NCBI RefSeq assembly: GCF_003013695.1
Contig: NZ_CP027792.1
Location: 434,001 to 498,000, forward strand
DNA: 64,000 nt
Direction of reading: 5' to 3'
DNA from: Pulveribacter suum
GTDB lineage: Bacteria > Pseudomonadota > Gammaproteobacteria > Burkholderiales > Burkholderiaceae_C
Shown: piece by piece, positions 46,491-55,036 of the stretch
Layout: every line of letters begins with the position of its first letter
Numbering within the stretch: position 1 is the stretch's first letter
The notes under the pieces: model-generated
The model's input: only the letters and a program-made list of their open reading frames with translations
What the model was told of the DNA's origin: nothing
Databases searched by the model: none
Made by a program: the position numbers and the translations under genes

Positions 46491-47791
46491 CCGGCCGTCT
46501 CCTGCGAGTGCAGGGCCTGCACGGCCTGCACCACCCGCCCGGCGTCGCTGCGGATCATCTCCATGGACTGCACCGCCTGGCCGGCCAGCGCCACGCTGTC
46601 GGCCACGCCGGCCAGCGCCGACTGCATGGTGCGCTGCATCGCTGCCACTTCGTCCTGGATGGTGGCGATGGTCTGGCTGATGCCATCGGTGGCGGCCTTG
46701 CTGTCGGCGGCCAGGCGGCGCACCTCACCGGCCACCACGGCAAAGCCACGGCCTGCATCGCCTGCGCGCGCCGCCTCCACGGCGGCGTTCAGCGCCAGCA
46801 GGTGGGTCTGGTCGGCAATGCGGCGGATGGCGCCCAGCACCGAGTCGATGGCTTGCGTTTGCCGGCCCAGCGCCGTGGCGCTCTGGGCAGCGGCCTCGAA
46901 CGTGCCCTCCATGGCCTGGATGCGCTGCACCGCCTGGCTCACCGCTCCGCCGCTTTGCTCGGACAGGGACTGCGTTTCCTGCGCGATGGCATACGCCGTG
47001 TTCACGCTCTGCTGGCGCGCCTGCGCCTGGAGCACCCGGTGCGTGATGTCGGTAGCCACCTTGATGATCCCCGTCAGCGTTCCCTGCGCGTCATGCAGCG
47101 GGTTGTAGGTGGCCTCCAGCCAGACGGTGCGCCCGCTGCTGTCCACGCGCTCGACCTGGCCGCGAAAGAACTGGCCCGCACGCAGCCGCTCCCAAAAGCG
47201 CGCGTACTCGGCACTGGCGGCCAGGGCCGGCGGGCAGAAGGTGCGGTGGTGCCGGCCCTGCAGTTGCGCCAGCCCGTAGCCCATGGTCTGCAGGAAGTTC
47301 TCGTTGGCCTGCAGCACGTGGCCCTGCAGATCGAACTCGATGACGGCCATGGAGCGGTCGATGGCCTGCAGCACGGCGGTCGCGTGCAGCCGCTCCTGGG
47401 CCTGGGCGGTCACGTCCTGTGCCAGCTCGACCACGCGCGTCAGCCGCCCGCGCCCGTCCAGGATGGGGCTGTAGGTGGTGCGCAGCCACACGCGCTGCCC
47501 GTCCTTGCGCTGGCGCTGCACCTGGCCGGTAAAGGGTTCGCCGCTTTGCAGCTGCCGCAGCGCCTGCTGGTACGAGGGGCTGGCCGCGTGGCCGGGTGGG
47601 CACAGCATCTCGTGCGGCTGGCCCGCCAGCTCCTGCGGGCTGTAGCCGAGGATGGCGCAAAAACGCGCGTTGGCCTGCAGGATGCGGCCCTGCAGGTCCA
47701 GGTGCACCACGGCCATGGAGCGATCAAAAGCGCGCAGCGCCCAGGGAGCGGTGCGCCAGCGGCGCAGGGAACGCAAGAGCGTGCGAAGCAT
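46451..47791 (-). CDS. Soluble chemoreceptor, PAS-PAS-MCP signalling domain
   Basis: A 446-residue methyl-accepting chemotaxis-type protein. Two PAS domains in tandem (about 20-130 and 140-255) are similar to each other: each has AFDRSMAVV or AIDRSMAVI, a LQANxxF core and an LWLRTTYSP or WLEATYNPL strand. The MCP domain follows, with hairpin tip [20 protein letters not shown] and [12 protein letters not shown]. No transmembrane segment is visible, so it is probably cytoplasmic and may sense redox through FAD or heme, as in Aer-like receptors. It is remote from chemotaxis genes. Confidence 0.9.
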   Translation of the reverse strand: MLRTLLRSLRRWRTAPWALRAFDRSMAVVHLDLQGRILQANARFCAILGYSPQELAGQPHEMLCPPGHAASPSYQQALRQLQSGEPFTGQVQRQRKDGQRVWLRTTYSPILDGRGRLTRVVELAQDVTAQAQERLHATAVLQAIDRSMAVIEFDLQGHVLQANENFLQTMGYGLAQLQGRHHRTFCPPALAASAEYARFWERLRAGQFFRGQVERVDSSGRTVWLEATYNPLHDAQGTLTGIIKVATDITHRVLQAQARQQSVNTAYAIAQETQSLSEQSGGAVSQAVQRIQAMEGTFEAAAQSATALGRQTQAIDSVLGAIRRIADQTHLLALNAAVEAARAGDAGRGFAVVAGEVRRLAADSKAATDGISQTIATIQDEVAAMQRTMQSALAGVADSVALAGQAVQSMEMIRSDAGRVVQAVQALHSQETAGQPPAITRSTSAP

Positions 47792-48003
47792 GAAAACAAC
47801 CTTTTCGGAACTGCTGGTGTGCCCAGAGGCAGGCGCCCACCGGGTTCAACGCGAGAGGTAAGCCAAATGTTTACCTGTGCAACAAATCATGTCTCAGGGC
47901 GGGCGCGCGACCAGTCGTCTCGCAGCGCAAGAGCGTGTCAGAAACTGCAGGCCCGGCGTGGGCAAACTACTGTCTGGATAATCAGTGTTTTGCCCCTTCA
48001 GCC

Positions 48004-48840
48004 ATGCCAGCTCCTGCCCTTGCCCGCCACCACCGCACCCGTCTGATGGACATCTGGCGCTCGGCCGGCTGGCCGTGCCAGGACGGGGTGGAGATCGACC
48101 TGCTGGCCGCCGGCATGCTCGAGCGCCAGACCAGCCTCGAGGGCCACCCGCTGCTGCGCGTGACCGACGCCGGCATTGCCTGGCTGGCCCAGGCGCGGCG
48201 CACCGGCAAGCGCAGCGAAAGCCTGCACGACCGCATGGCGCTGGCCTTTGCGCGCCAGCAGCTGCTGCCGGCCGGGCGCGTGGTCTGGCGCGAGCTGTCG
48301 CTGCGCGCCGCGCTGGCGGCCCAGGAAGAGCCGCCCTGCGCCGCCGGGGACGCGGCGCCTGCCGCGCCACTTGCCGCGCCGGCCCTGCCCGCGCTGTGGG
48401 ATGACGACGCCCCCACGCCCGCCGCCCGCCGCGCCGCCCGGCTGTGGCGCGTGGCGCGGCCGGATCTGTTTTCCATCCGCCACACCACCGTGCCGGGCTA
48501 CCTGCGGCCCATGGTGCACGAGGTCAAGGCCAGCCGCGCCGACCTGCAGTCCGACCTGCGCCACGCCGCCAAGCGCAGCGCCTACCAGTGGCTGTGCGAG
48601 GAGTGCTATTACGTTTTTCCTGCCGGCATCGCCGCACCCGAGGAGGTGCCGGCGCAGTTCGGCGTGTGGCTGATGCACGGCGCGCCGGGCGAGGACGGCC
48701 TGGGCGCGCGCTTCGAGCTGGTGCGCGCCGCCCGGCACGCGCGCTGCGCACTGTCCTTTGACGTGTGGATGGCGCTGTGCCGGGCCGCGCCCCTGACGGC
48801 CGAGGCCGAACCCGCCCAGGGCCGCCTGGGCGCGCCATGA
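48004..48840 (+). CDS. PD-(D/E)XK nuclease-like protein coupled to a helicase
   Basis: A 278-residue cytoplasmic protein. The N-terminal third looks like a winged-helix unit (LMDIWRSAGWPCQDGVEIDL; later VTDAGIAWLAQ). The C-terminal part contains RPDLFSIRHT followed by HEVKASRADLQSDL: D154, E173 and K175 in a D-x18-E-V-K pattern, which resembles the MmcB-type PD-(D/E)XK nuclease fold. Its TGA stop overlaps the ATG of the helicase gene (ATGA), so they are translationally coupled and likely work together in DNA repair. The domain call is by eye. Confidence 0.7.
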   Translation: MPAPALARHHRTRLMDIWRSAGWPCQDGVEIDLLAAGMLERQTSLEGHPLLRVTDAGIAWLAQARRTGKRSESLHDRMALAFARQQLLPAGRVVWRELSLRAALAAQEEPPCAAGDAAPAAPLAAPALPALWDDDAPTPAARRAARLWRVARPDLFSIRHTTVPGYLRPMVHEVKASRADLQSDLRHAAKRSAYQWLCEECYYVFPAGIAAPEEVPAQFGVWLMHGAPGEDGLGARFELVRAARHARCALSFDVWMALCRAAPLTAEAEPAQGRLGAP

Positions 48841-51164
48841 CCGCACCCGCCGCGCCCGGGCAGGAGCACGGCGCCGACCCGCCGCGCTTTACCGTCGCCG
48901 TGCGCGCGCTGTGCGAATTCACCGCCCGCAGCGGCGACCTGGACCTGCGCCACACCCCGGCGCCCACGGCGCTGGAGGGCATCGCCGGCCACGCCCGCGT
49001 GGCGGCGGCCCGCGCGCCGGGCTACGAAGCCGAAGTCAGCCTGCAGGGCCGCCACGGGCCGCTGCTGGTGCGCGGGCGGGCCGACGGGTTCGACCCGGCG
49101 CTGCAGCGGCTGGAGGAGGTCAAGACCCATCGCGGCAGCCTGGCGCGGCACAACCCCGGCCAGCGCGCGCTGCACTGGGCGCAGGCGCGGGTCTATGGCT
49201 GGCTGCTGTGCGCCACGCGCGGGCTGGATGCGCTGGAGCTGGCGCTGGTCTATCTGGACGTGGACAGCGGGCAGCAGACCGTCCTTACCACCGCCTGCAG
49301 TGCGCAGGAGCTGCGCCAGCACTTCGAGCAGCAGTGCGCGCGCTACCTGGCCTGGGCCGAGCGCGAGGCCGCGCACCGGGCGGCGCGCGATGCGGCGCTG
49401 GGCACGCTGGCCTTTGCCCACCCGCAGTTTCGGCCCGGCCAGCGCGAGCTGGCGGCGCACGTATGGCGCGCCGCCACGCACGGGCGCTGCCTGCTGGCGC
49501 AGGCGCCCACGGGCATCGGCAAGACGCTGGCCACGCTGTTCGGCCAGCTCAAGGCCGTGCCCGCGCAGCGGCTGGACAAGCTCTTGTTCCTGGCGGCCAA
49601 GACGCCTGGACGACAGGTGGCGCTGGACGCGCTGGCGCTGCTGGCCCGCGGCGGCGCGGGCGCGCCGCTGCGCGTGCTGGAGCTGGTGGCGCGCGACAAG
49701 GCCTGCGAGCACCCGGGCAGCGCCTGCGAACCGCAGGCCTGCCCGCTGGCACGCGGTTTTTTCGACCGGCTGCCCGAGGCGCGCAGCGCGGCGCTGGCCC
49801 CGGGAGCGCAGCTGCTGACCCAGGCACGCGTGCGCGAGGTGGCGCTGGCGCACGGCATCTGCCCCTACTACCTGTCGCAGGAGCTGGCGCGCTGGGCCGA
49901 CGTGGTGGTGGGCGACTACCACTACTGGTTCGACCCGGCCGGCCTGCTGCACGCGCTGGCGCAGCAGCAGGGCTGGCGCGCGGCGCTGCTGGTGGACGAG
50001 GCGCACAACCTGGTCGAGCGCGCCCGGGGCATGTACGGCGCGCAGCTGGCGCCTGCGCTGCTGCGCCAGGCGATGGGCTCGGCCACGGCCTTGCGCGAGC
50101 CGCGCGTCAAGAAGGCGCTGGCCGCAGTGCGCCGCGCCTGGCTGGCGCTGGCGCGCGAGATGCAGGGCGACTACGCCGTGCACGCCGCCCTGCCCGGGCC
50201 GCTGGCCGGGGCGCTGGCGCGCTGCGCGCAGGCGCTGTCCGAGCACCTGGCCGAGCAGCCGCTGGCGCCGGATGCGCCGCTGCTGGAGTGGTATTTCGCG
50301 CTGCTGCAGTTCAACGCCCGCCTGGAGACCTTCGACGCGCAGCACTCGCTCATCGACAGCCAGCGCCTGCCCGGCGCGCGCAGCGGCTGCAACCTGCACC
50401 TGCGCTGCATCGTGCCGGCGCCGCACCTGGCGCTGCGCTGGGCCGCGGCGCACACGGCGGTGCTGTTTTCCGCCACGCTGCAGCCCGCGCACTACCACGC
50501 CGACCTGCTGGGCCTGCCCCAGGGGCACGCCGCGGCCGAGGTGGGCGCGCCCTTTCACGCCAGCCAGCTGGCAGTGCACGTGGCGCGCCACATCTCCACC
50601 CGCTGGGCGCACCGCGCGGCGTCGGTGGCGCCCATCGCGCAGCTCATGGCGCGCCAATTCGCTGCGCAGCCGGGCAACTACCTGGCGTTCTTCAGCAGCC
50701 ACGACTACCTGCAGCAGGTCTGCGAGGCCTTTGCCGCGCAGCACCCGGGCGTGGCGCACTGGCGCCAGGAGCGCCACATGGACGAGGACGCGCGCCGCGC
50801 CTTTCTCGCGCGCTTCACCGAAGACGGGCAGGGCATCGCCTTTGCCGTGCTGGGCGGCGCCTTTGCCGAAGGGGTGGATCTGCCCGGGCGGCGGCTGATC
50901 GGCGCCTTCGTCTGCACGCTGGGCCTGCCGCAGGTCAACCCCGCGCGCGAGCAGATGCGCGCGCGCATGCAGGCGCTGTTCGGCAGCGGCCCTGGGCACG
51001 ACTACACCTACCTGTACCCGGGCCTGCACAAGGTGGTGCAGGCGGCCGGGCGCGTCATCCGCTCGGCCGACGACCGGGGCGTGGTGCACCTGATCGACGA
51101 CCGCTTTGCCCGCCCCGAGGTGCGGGCGCTGCTGCCGGCCTGGTGGCAGGTGCAGGGCGGATAG
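48837..51164 (+). CDS. Nuclease-helicase fusion: PD-(D/E)XK plus Rad3/DinG-like DEAH helicase
   Basis: A 775-residue protein. Residues about 1-190 look like a Cas4/RecB-like nuclease: RADGFD with D83, then EEVKT with E94 and K96. The helicase part has Walker A APTGIGKT (K229), a likely 4Fe-4S cluster with C290, C297, C302 and C342, and DEAH at 387-390. GAFAEGVDLPGRRLIG and QAAGRVIRSADDRG are the C-terminal motifs. This matches the iron-sulfur XPD/DinG superfamily, which unwinds 5'-3'. It probably processes DNA ends or damaged strands. Coupled to the upstream nuclease-like gene. Confidence 0.88.
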   Translation: MTAPAAPGQEHGADPPRFTVAVRALCEFTARSGDLDLRHTPAPTALEGIAGHARVAAARAPGYEAEVSLQGRHGPLLVRGRADGFDPALQRLEEVKTHRGSLARHNPGQRALHWAQARVYGWLLCATRGLDALELALVYLDVDSGQQTVLTTACSAQELRQHFEQQCARYLAWAEREAAHRAARDAALGTLAFAHPQFRPGQRELAAHVWRAATHGRCLLAQAPTGIGKTLATLFGQLKAVPAQRLDKLLFLAAKTPGRQVALDALALLARGGAGAPLRVLELVARDKACEHPGSACEPQACPLARGFFDRLPEARSAALAPGAQLLTQARVREVALAHGICPYYLSQELARWADVVVGDYHYWFDPAGLLHALAQQQGWRAALLVDEAHNLVERARGMYGAQLAPALLRQAMGSATALREPRVKKALAAVRRAWLALAREMQGDYAVHAALPGPLAGALARCAQALSEHLAEQPLAPDAPLLEWYFALLQFNARLETFDAQHSLIDSQRLPGARSGCNLHLRCIVPAPHLALRWAAAHTAVLFSATLQPAHYHADLLGLPQGHAAAEVGAPFHASQLAVHVARHISTRWAHRAASVAPIAQLMARQFAAQPGNYLAFFSSHDYLQQVCEAFAAQHPGVAHWRQERHMDEDARRAFLARFTEDGQGIAFAVLGGAFAEGVDLPGRRLIGAFVCTLGLPQVNPAREQMRARMQALFGSGPGHDYTYLYPGLHKVVQAAGRVIRSADDRGVVHLIDDRFARPEVRALLPAWWQVQGG

Positions 51165-51172
51165 GCGCGTGC

Positions 51173-51871
51173 TCAGGCCGCCGCGGCGGTCTCCGTGCAG
51201 GACGCACGTGGCGCGAAGACCTGCGCCAGCGCGCCGCGCAGGGCCGCCAGTTCCCGGTGCGCCTGCTGCAGGCTGCCCGGCCGGCGCGCATCCTGGCAGG
51301 CCTGCGGCACCCAGTCGCGCACGCCCAGGTCGGCCAGCGCGCGCGCCAGCTCCAGCAGCTCGCCGGGTGCAAACAGGCCCGGGTGCCAGGTGGTGCGGCA
51401 CTGGCCGGGCACGCCGGCCTGCAGCAGCACCTGCAGCGACTGGCGCACCCGCTGGCTGCTGCCGGGCACGCCGGTGATGGTGTCGATGCGCTGCCAGGGG
51501 CCCTTGATGTCCAGCCCCACCCAGTCCAGCAGCGGCAGCGCGGCGGCCAGGCGGTCGGGGTACATGCCGCCGGTGTGCAGCGCGGTGGCAAAGCCCAGCG
51601 CGCGCACCTGGGCCAGTGCCTCGGGCAGCGCGGACTGCGTCAGCGGCTCGCCGCCCGAGAAGACCACGCCGTCCAGCAGGCCGCGGCGCTGGCGCAAAAA
51701 GGCCAGCACCTCGTCCCAGGCCAGGGCGGCGGGTGCGGCGGCGTCCAGCAGATCGGGGTTGTGGCAATAGCCGCAGCGCCAGGGGCAGCCCTGGCAGAAG
51801 ACCACGGCCGCCAGGCGGCCGGGGAAGTCGATGGTGGTCAGCCGCGTGAGGCCGCCCACGCGCAGGGCCAT
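51173..51871 (-). CDS. nrdG: Anaerobic ribonucleotide reductase activating protein
   Basis: A 232-residue radical SAM enzyme that uses S-adenosylmethionine to put a radical on the glycine of class III ribonucleotide reductase. The cluster motif C-x3-C-x2-C is at C29, C33 and C36 (CPWRCGYC). VVFSGGEPL is the GGE SAM-binding motif. DIKGPWQRID follows. It ends EAAAA-rich. ATG 51871 begins 1 base after the stop of the small glycyl-radical gene, so translation is coupled. It is last in the nrdD - glycyl domain - nrdG operon. Confidence 0.92.
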   Translation of the reverse strand: MALRVGGLTRLTTIDFPGRLAAVVFCQGCPWRCGYCHNPDLLDAAAPAALAWDEVLAFLRQRRGLLDGVVFSGGEPLTQSALPEALAQVRALGFATALHTGGMYPDRLAAALPLLDWVGLDIKGPWQRIDTITGVPGSSQRVRQSLQVLLQAGVPGQCRTTWHPGLFAPGELLELARALADLGVRDWVPQACQDARRPGSLQQAHRELAALRGALAQVFAPRASCTETAAAA

Positions 51872-51872
51872 G

Positions 51873-52058
51873 TCAGCGCGGCTCGGCGAAGAAGCGGCGC
51901 TCGGCATGCTCGCCGCGCTTGCCCACGTTGAAGCTAGCCACGGGGCGGTGGTAGCCCATGACGCGCGTCCAGACCTCGCAGGGCTGGCGTTCGGCGTCGG
52001 TCAGCTGCAGCGGCAGGCTGGCCAGCGCTTGGGCTTCGGTGGGGGAAAAGTGGCTCAT
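51873..52058 (-). CDS. Separate glycyl-radical domain of class III ribonucleotide reductase
   Basis: A 61-residue protein equal to the C-terminal tail of ordinary NrdD. PCEVWTRVMGYHRPVASFN (26-44) matches the RVxGY radical loop; G35 is the predicted radical glycine, activated by NrdG. C27 may complete the zinc site. AAGGAGACCACC just ahead of ATG 52058 is an excellent ribosome site, so it is translated as its own chain, not by read-through from nrdD. The first 25 residues (MSHFSPTEAQALASLP) look like a short helical adaptor that could dock on NrdD. Comparable in principle to GrcA, the spare glycyl domain of pyruvate formate-lyase. Confidence 0.85.
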   Translation of the reverse strand: MSHFSPTEAQALASLPLQLTDAERQPCEVWTRVMGYHRPVASFNVGKRGEHAERRFFAEPR

Positions 52059-52086
52059 GGTGGTCTCCTTGCAGGGGGTTGGGAAC

Positions 52087-52140
52087 TATGAAAATGAGAG
52101 CTGCCCGCGCTTGGTTGGCGGGCGCTGGAGGCTGTTTTGG
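52087..52140 (+). repeat. Family A interspersed repeat, copy 12, between the two NrdD pieces
   Basis: Reads GAGAGCTGCCCGCGCTTGG, then GCGGGCGCTGGAGGCTGTTTT. It occupies most of the 83-base gap between the nrdD stop (52142) and the glycyl-domain start (52058). Confidence 0.88.
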
Positions 52141-52141
52141 C

Positions 52142-53875
52142 TCATGCCGCCAGCCGCTGGCGGCGCTTGTGTTCCAGCCGCTCGTCGTCGCAGCGCGGGC
52201 AAAACGCGTGCTCGCCGGCCAGGTAGCCGTGCGTGGGGCAGATGGAGAACGTCGGCGTGATGGTGATGTAGGGCAGGCGAAAGCGCGTCAGCGCCCGGCG
52301 CACCAGCTCGCGGCAGGCCGCGCCGCTGGTGATGCGCTCACCCATGTACAGGTGCAGCACCGTGCCGCCGGTGTACTTGCCCTGCAACTGCTCCTGCCGC
52401 GCCAGCGCCTCGAAAGGGTCGTCGGTGAAGCCCACGGGCAGCTGCGAGCTGTTGGTGTAGTAGGGCTGCTCGTGCGTGCCGGCCTGCAGGATGCCCGGCC
52501 AGCGCTTTCGGTCTTCCTTGGCGAAGCGGTAGGTCGTGCCTTCGGCGGGCGTGGCCTCCAGGTTGAACAGGTGGCCGGTCTCTTCCTGGAACTGCACGAT
52601 GCGCGTGCGCACGTGGTCCAGCAGGCGCAGCGCAAAGGCGTGGCCAAAGGCGCTCGCGATGTCGTGCGCGTCGTGCGTGAAGTTGCGCACCATCTCGTTG
52701 ATGCCGTTCACGCCCAGCGTGCTGAAGTGGTTGCGCAGCGTGCCCAGGTAGCGGCGGGTGTAGGGGAACAGGCCTTCGTCCATCAGCTGCTGGATGCGCG
52801 TGCGCTTGGCCTCCAGGCTGTCCTTGCCCAGGATGAGCAGCCGGTCCAGCGCAGCCAGCAGGGCGGCCTCGTCGCCGGCGTGCACGAACCCCAGGCGCGC
52901 GCAGTTGACGGTGACCACGCCCAGGCTTCCGGTCTGCTCGGCGCTGCCAAACAGGCCGTTGCCGCGCTTCAGGAGCTCGCGCAAATCCAGCTGCAGCCGG
53001 CAGCACATGGAGCGCACCATGTGCGGCGACAGCTCGGAGTTGATGAAGTTCTGAAAGTACGGCAGGCCGTACTTGGCCGTCATCTCGAACAGGCGCTGCG
53101 CGTTCTCGCTCTCCCAGGGGAAGTCGGGCGTGATGTTGTAGGTCGGGATGGGGAAGGTGAACACGCGCCCCTTGGCGTCGCCCGTGGTCATCACGTCGAT
53201 GTAGGCGCGGTTGATGAGGTCCATCTCGGCCTGCAGTTCGCCGTAGGCAAACGGCATCTCCTGCCCGCCGATCACCGGCACCTGCTCGCGCAGGTCCTCC
53301 GGGCACGTCCAGTCGAAGGTCAGGTTGGTGAACGGGGTCTGCGTGCCCCAGCGCGACGGCACGTTCAGGTTGTAGATCAGCTCCTGCATGCACTGGCGCA
53401 CGCTGGCGTAATCCATGCCGTCCTTGCGCACGAAGGGCGCCATGTAGGTGTCGAACGAGGAGAACGCCTGCGCGCCGGCCCACTCGTTTTGCAGCGTGCC
53501 CAGGAAGTTCACGATCTGCCCCACGGCTGAGGACATGTGCTTCGGCGGCCCCGACTCCACCTTGCCCGGCACGCCGTTCAGCCCCTCGTGCAAGAGCGTG
53601 CGCAGCGACCAGCCGGCGCAGTAGCCGCTGAGCATGTCCAGGTCGTGGATGTGCAGATCGCCGCTCCTGTGCGCCTCGCCGATCTCGGGCGCATAGACCT
53701 GCGTGAGCCAGTAGTTGGCCGTGACCTTGCCGGCCATGTTCAGGATCAGCCCGCCCAGCGAGTAGCCCTGGTTGGCATTGGCGTTCACGCGCCAGTCGGC
53801 ACGGGTGAGGTATTCGTGCACGGTGGCCGCCACGTCCACGAAGGCGTGCGGCTGGGATTGCGTCGGCGGAGTCAT
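52142..53875 (-). CDS. nrdD: Anaerobic ribonucleoside-triphosphate reductase, large piece without glycyl-radical tail
   Basis: A 577-residue class III reductase chain that makes deoxynucleotides without oxygen. The barrel cysteines are present: C86 (GYCAGW) and C291-C292 (MCCRLQ). There is no N-terminal ATP-cone. The chain ends with a zinc ribbon, C546-PTHG and C559-PRC-562, then HKRRQRLAA and stops, lacking the RVxGY radical loop found at this place in normal NrdD. That loop is encoded by the next gene. ATG 53875 has AGGGA 6 bases upstream. Two NrdR-like boxes lie just ahead, so the operon is probably repressed by NrdR when dNTPs are sufficient. Confidence 0.92.
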   Translation of the reverse strand: MTPPTQSQPHAFVDVAATVHEYLTRADWRVNANANQGYSLGGLILNMAGKVTANYWLTQVYAPEIGEAHRSGDLHIHDLDMLSGYCAGWSLRTLLHEGLNGVPGKVESGPPKHMSSAVGQIVNFLGTLQNEWAGAQAFSSFDTYMAPFVRKDGMDYASVRQCMQELIYNLNVPSRWGTQTPFTNLTFDWTCPEDLREQVPVIGGQEMPFAYGELQAEMDLINRAYIDVMTTGDAKGRVFTFPIPTYNITPDFPWESENAQRLFEMTAKYGLPYFQNFINSELSPHMVRSMCCRLQLDLRELLKRGNGLFGSAEQTGSLGVVTVNCARLGFVHAGDEAALLAALDRLLILGKDSLEAKRTRIQQLMDEGLFPYTRRYLGTLRNHFSTLGVNGINEMVRNFTHDAHDIASAFGHAFALRLLDHVRTRIVQFQEETGHLFNLEATPAEGTTYRFAKEDRKRWPGILQAGTHEQPYYTNSSQLPVGFTDDPFEALARQEQLQGKYTGGTVLHLYMGERITSGAACRELVRRALTRFRLPYITITPTFSICPTHGYLAGEHAFCPRCDDERLEHKRRQRLAA

Positions 53876-53888
53876 TTTGATCCCTGAA

Positions 53889-53904
53889 ACACTATATGTA
53901 GCGT
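53889..53904. promoter_or_regulatory. NrdR-box-like site, proximal
   Basis: ACACTATATGTAGCGT fits the known NrdR box pattern (ACACTATATATAGTGT-like). It begins 14 bases upstream of the nrdD ATG and is spaced 31 bases, three helical turns, from the second box. Confidence 0.8.
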
Positions 53905-53919
53905 TAACTATGCGGTTCA

Positions 53920-53935
53920 AACGCTATAGGTAGTT
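53920..53935. promoter_or_regulatory. NrdR-box-like site, distal
   Basis: AACGCTATAGGTAGTT is the second imperfect NrdR box. Paired boxes at 31-32 base spacing are the usual arrangement for NrdR control of ribonucleotide reductase operons. Confidence 0.78.
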
Positions 53936-54754
53936 TGAGGGGGCGCAAACTTTCCCTCAAGAAAGACAGGTTCAGGACGCCTGCAAATCTGCAGCGGGAT
54001 TCATTTTTGTGCTGTCTTTTACATTCTGTTTCTTGTATAACGCTGCTACCTATAAAGGTATTTCTTTGTATCAACAACCATTGGAGAAACAGATGCTGAA
54101 AAAACTGGTCGCGGTAGCAGCTTTGTTGGGAGCAGGGGTAGTGCATGCATTCATGCCACAGGGAGGCACGTGGGTGGTGAGCTCCGAGGTCAACGGCAAG
54201 CCTGGGCGCGGACTTGCCATGGATGCGCAAAACGGCACGCTGGTGGTGCAGATGTACGCCTATGAGAGCAACGGGCAGCCCACCTTCTATCTGGCTTCGG
54301 GTGCGTTGCAAAACGATCGCTTCAGCGCGCCGTTGATGCGCTATAGCGGTGGCCGCTACTTCGGCAGCGGCCCGCGCTCGGGGGCCGAAGCTGGCAGTCC
54401 CGGCAACGTCAATGTCCGCTTCACCAGTGGAACGACCGGCTTCATCACTTTCCCGAACGAGCCCGAGGTCGCCATTTCGCGCTTCAACTTTGGATATGCG
54501 TTCGCTCCCGCAAGCCTGAAGGGGATTTGGACACTCACCTCCTTTGGCTCCGAAGGCATGTTGGCTGACGCCGTGGAATTCACCCGGCTGGAAGACGCCA
54601 CTGCCAATGGCAACGGGATCATGGTGAGTCCCAATGGACTGTTTGGCTGCGAGCACCAGGTTCGCGGGCAGCTGGCCGGAGGAGTGCTGTGTGAATCGCC
54701 CCGGGTTTAGTAGACACCTTGGAGCCTCAAACCTGAGGCCCAATAGGAGGTGCC

Positions 54755-55036
54755 ATGACAGCGAAGCAACACTACCCTGAAGAATTCAAGATCGAAGCGG
54801 TCAAGCAGATCACGGAGCGACACCATCGGGTGGCCGATGTGTCCGCCCGGATCGGCGTGAGCCAGCACAGCCTGTATAAGTGGATCAAGGCGTACTCAGC
54901 GCCGGCGGCCGAACGGCAGGCACAGGTGTCACAGACAGAGGAGATGCGGCGCCTGAAGGCCGAACTGCGGCGCGTGACAGAGGAGCGCGACATCCTAAAA
55001 AAGGCCGCCGCGTACTTTGCCAGGCAGTCCGGGTGA
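54755..55036 (+). CDS. IS3-family transposase OrfA
   Basis: A 93-residue DNA-binding subunit. The helix-turn-helix lies in YPEEFKIEAVKQITERHHRV and continues ISVSQHSL-like (IGVSQHSLYKW). A leucine-zipper-like coiled coil follows (MRRLKAELRRVTEERDILKK). The stop TGA at 55034 overlaps the GTG of orfB. The A6G slip site near its 3' end allows -1 frameshifting to make the full transposase. Confidence 0.95.
   Translation: MTAKQHYPEEFKIEAVKQITERHHRVADVSARIGVSQHSLYKWIKAYSAPAAERQAQVSQTEEMRRLKAELRRVTEERDILKKAAAYFARQSG
54997..55003 (+). other. Programmed -1 frameshift site of the IS
   Basis: AAAAAAG lies in orfA about 31 bases before its stop. orfB is in the -1 frame relative to orfA and is open through this point, as expected for production of OrfAB. 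Confidence 0.8.

Noticed and set aside
44564..48046. A very long open frame (over 1100 codons) on the plus strand
   Set aside because: It is the alternate frame of recQ and the antisense of the chemoreceptor. In such GC-rich DNA long stop-free shadows are common, and the composition (Arg/Ala/Pro/Gly-rich) is not protein-like.
49083..49124. The helicase as a plain DinG
   Set aside because: DinG lacks the N-terminal RAD..EEVK segment seen here; a nuclease-helicase fusion describes it better.
51873..52141. nrdD as a simple frameshifted pseudogene
   Set aside because: The downstream piece has its own strong ribosome site and ATG, all key residues, and is coupled to nrdG; the upstream piece ends in a plausible tail. 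A functional split fits better.
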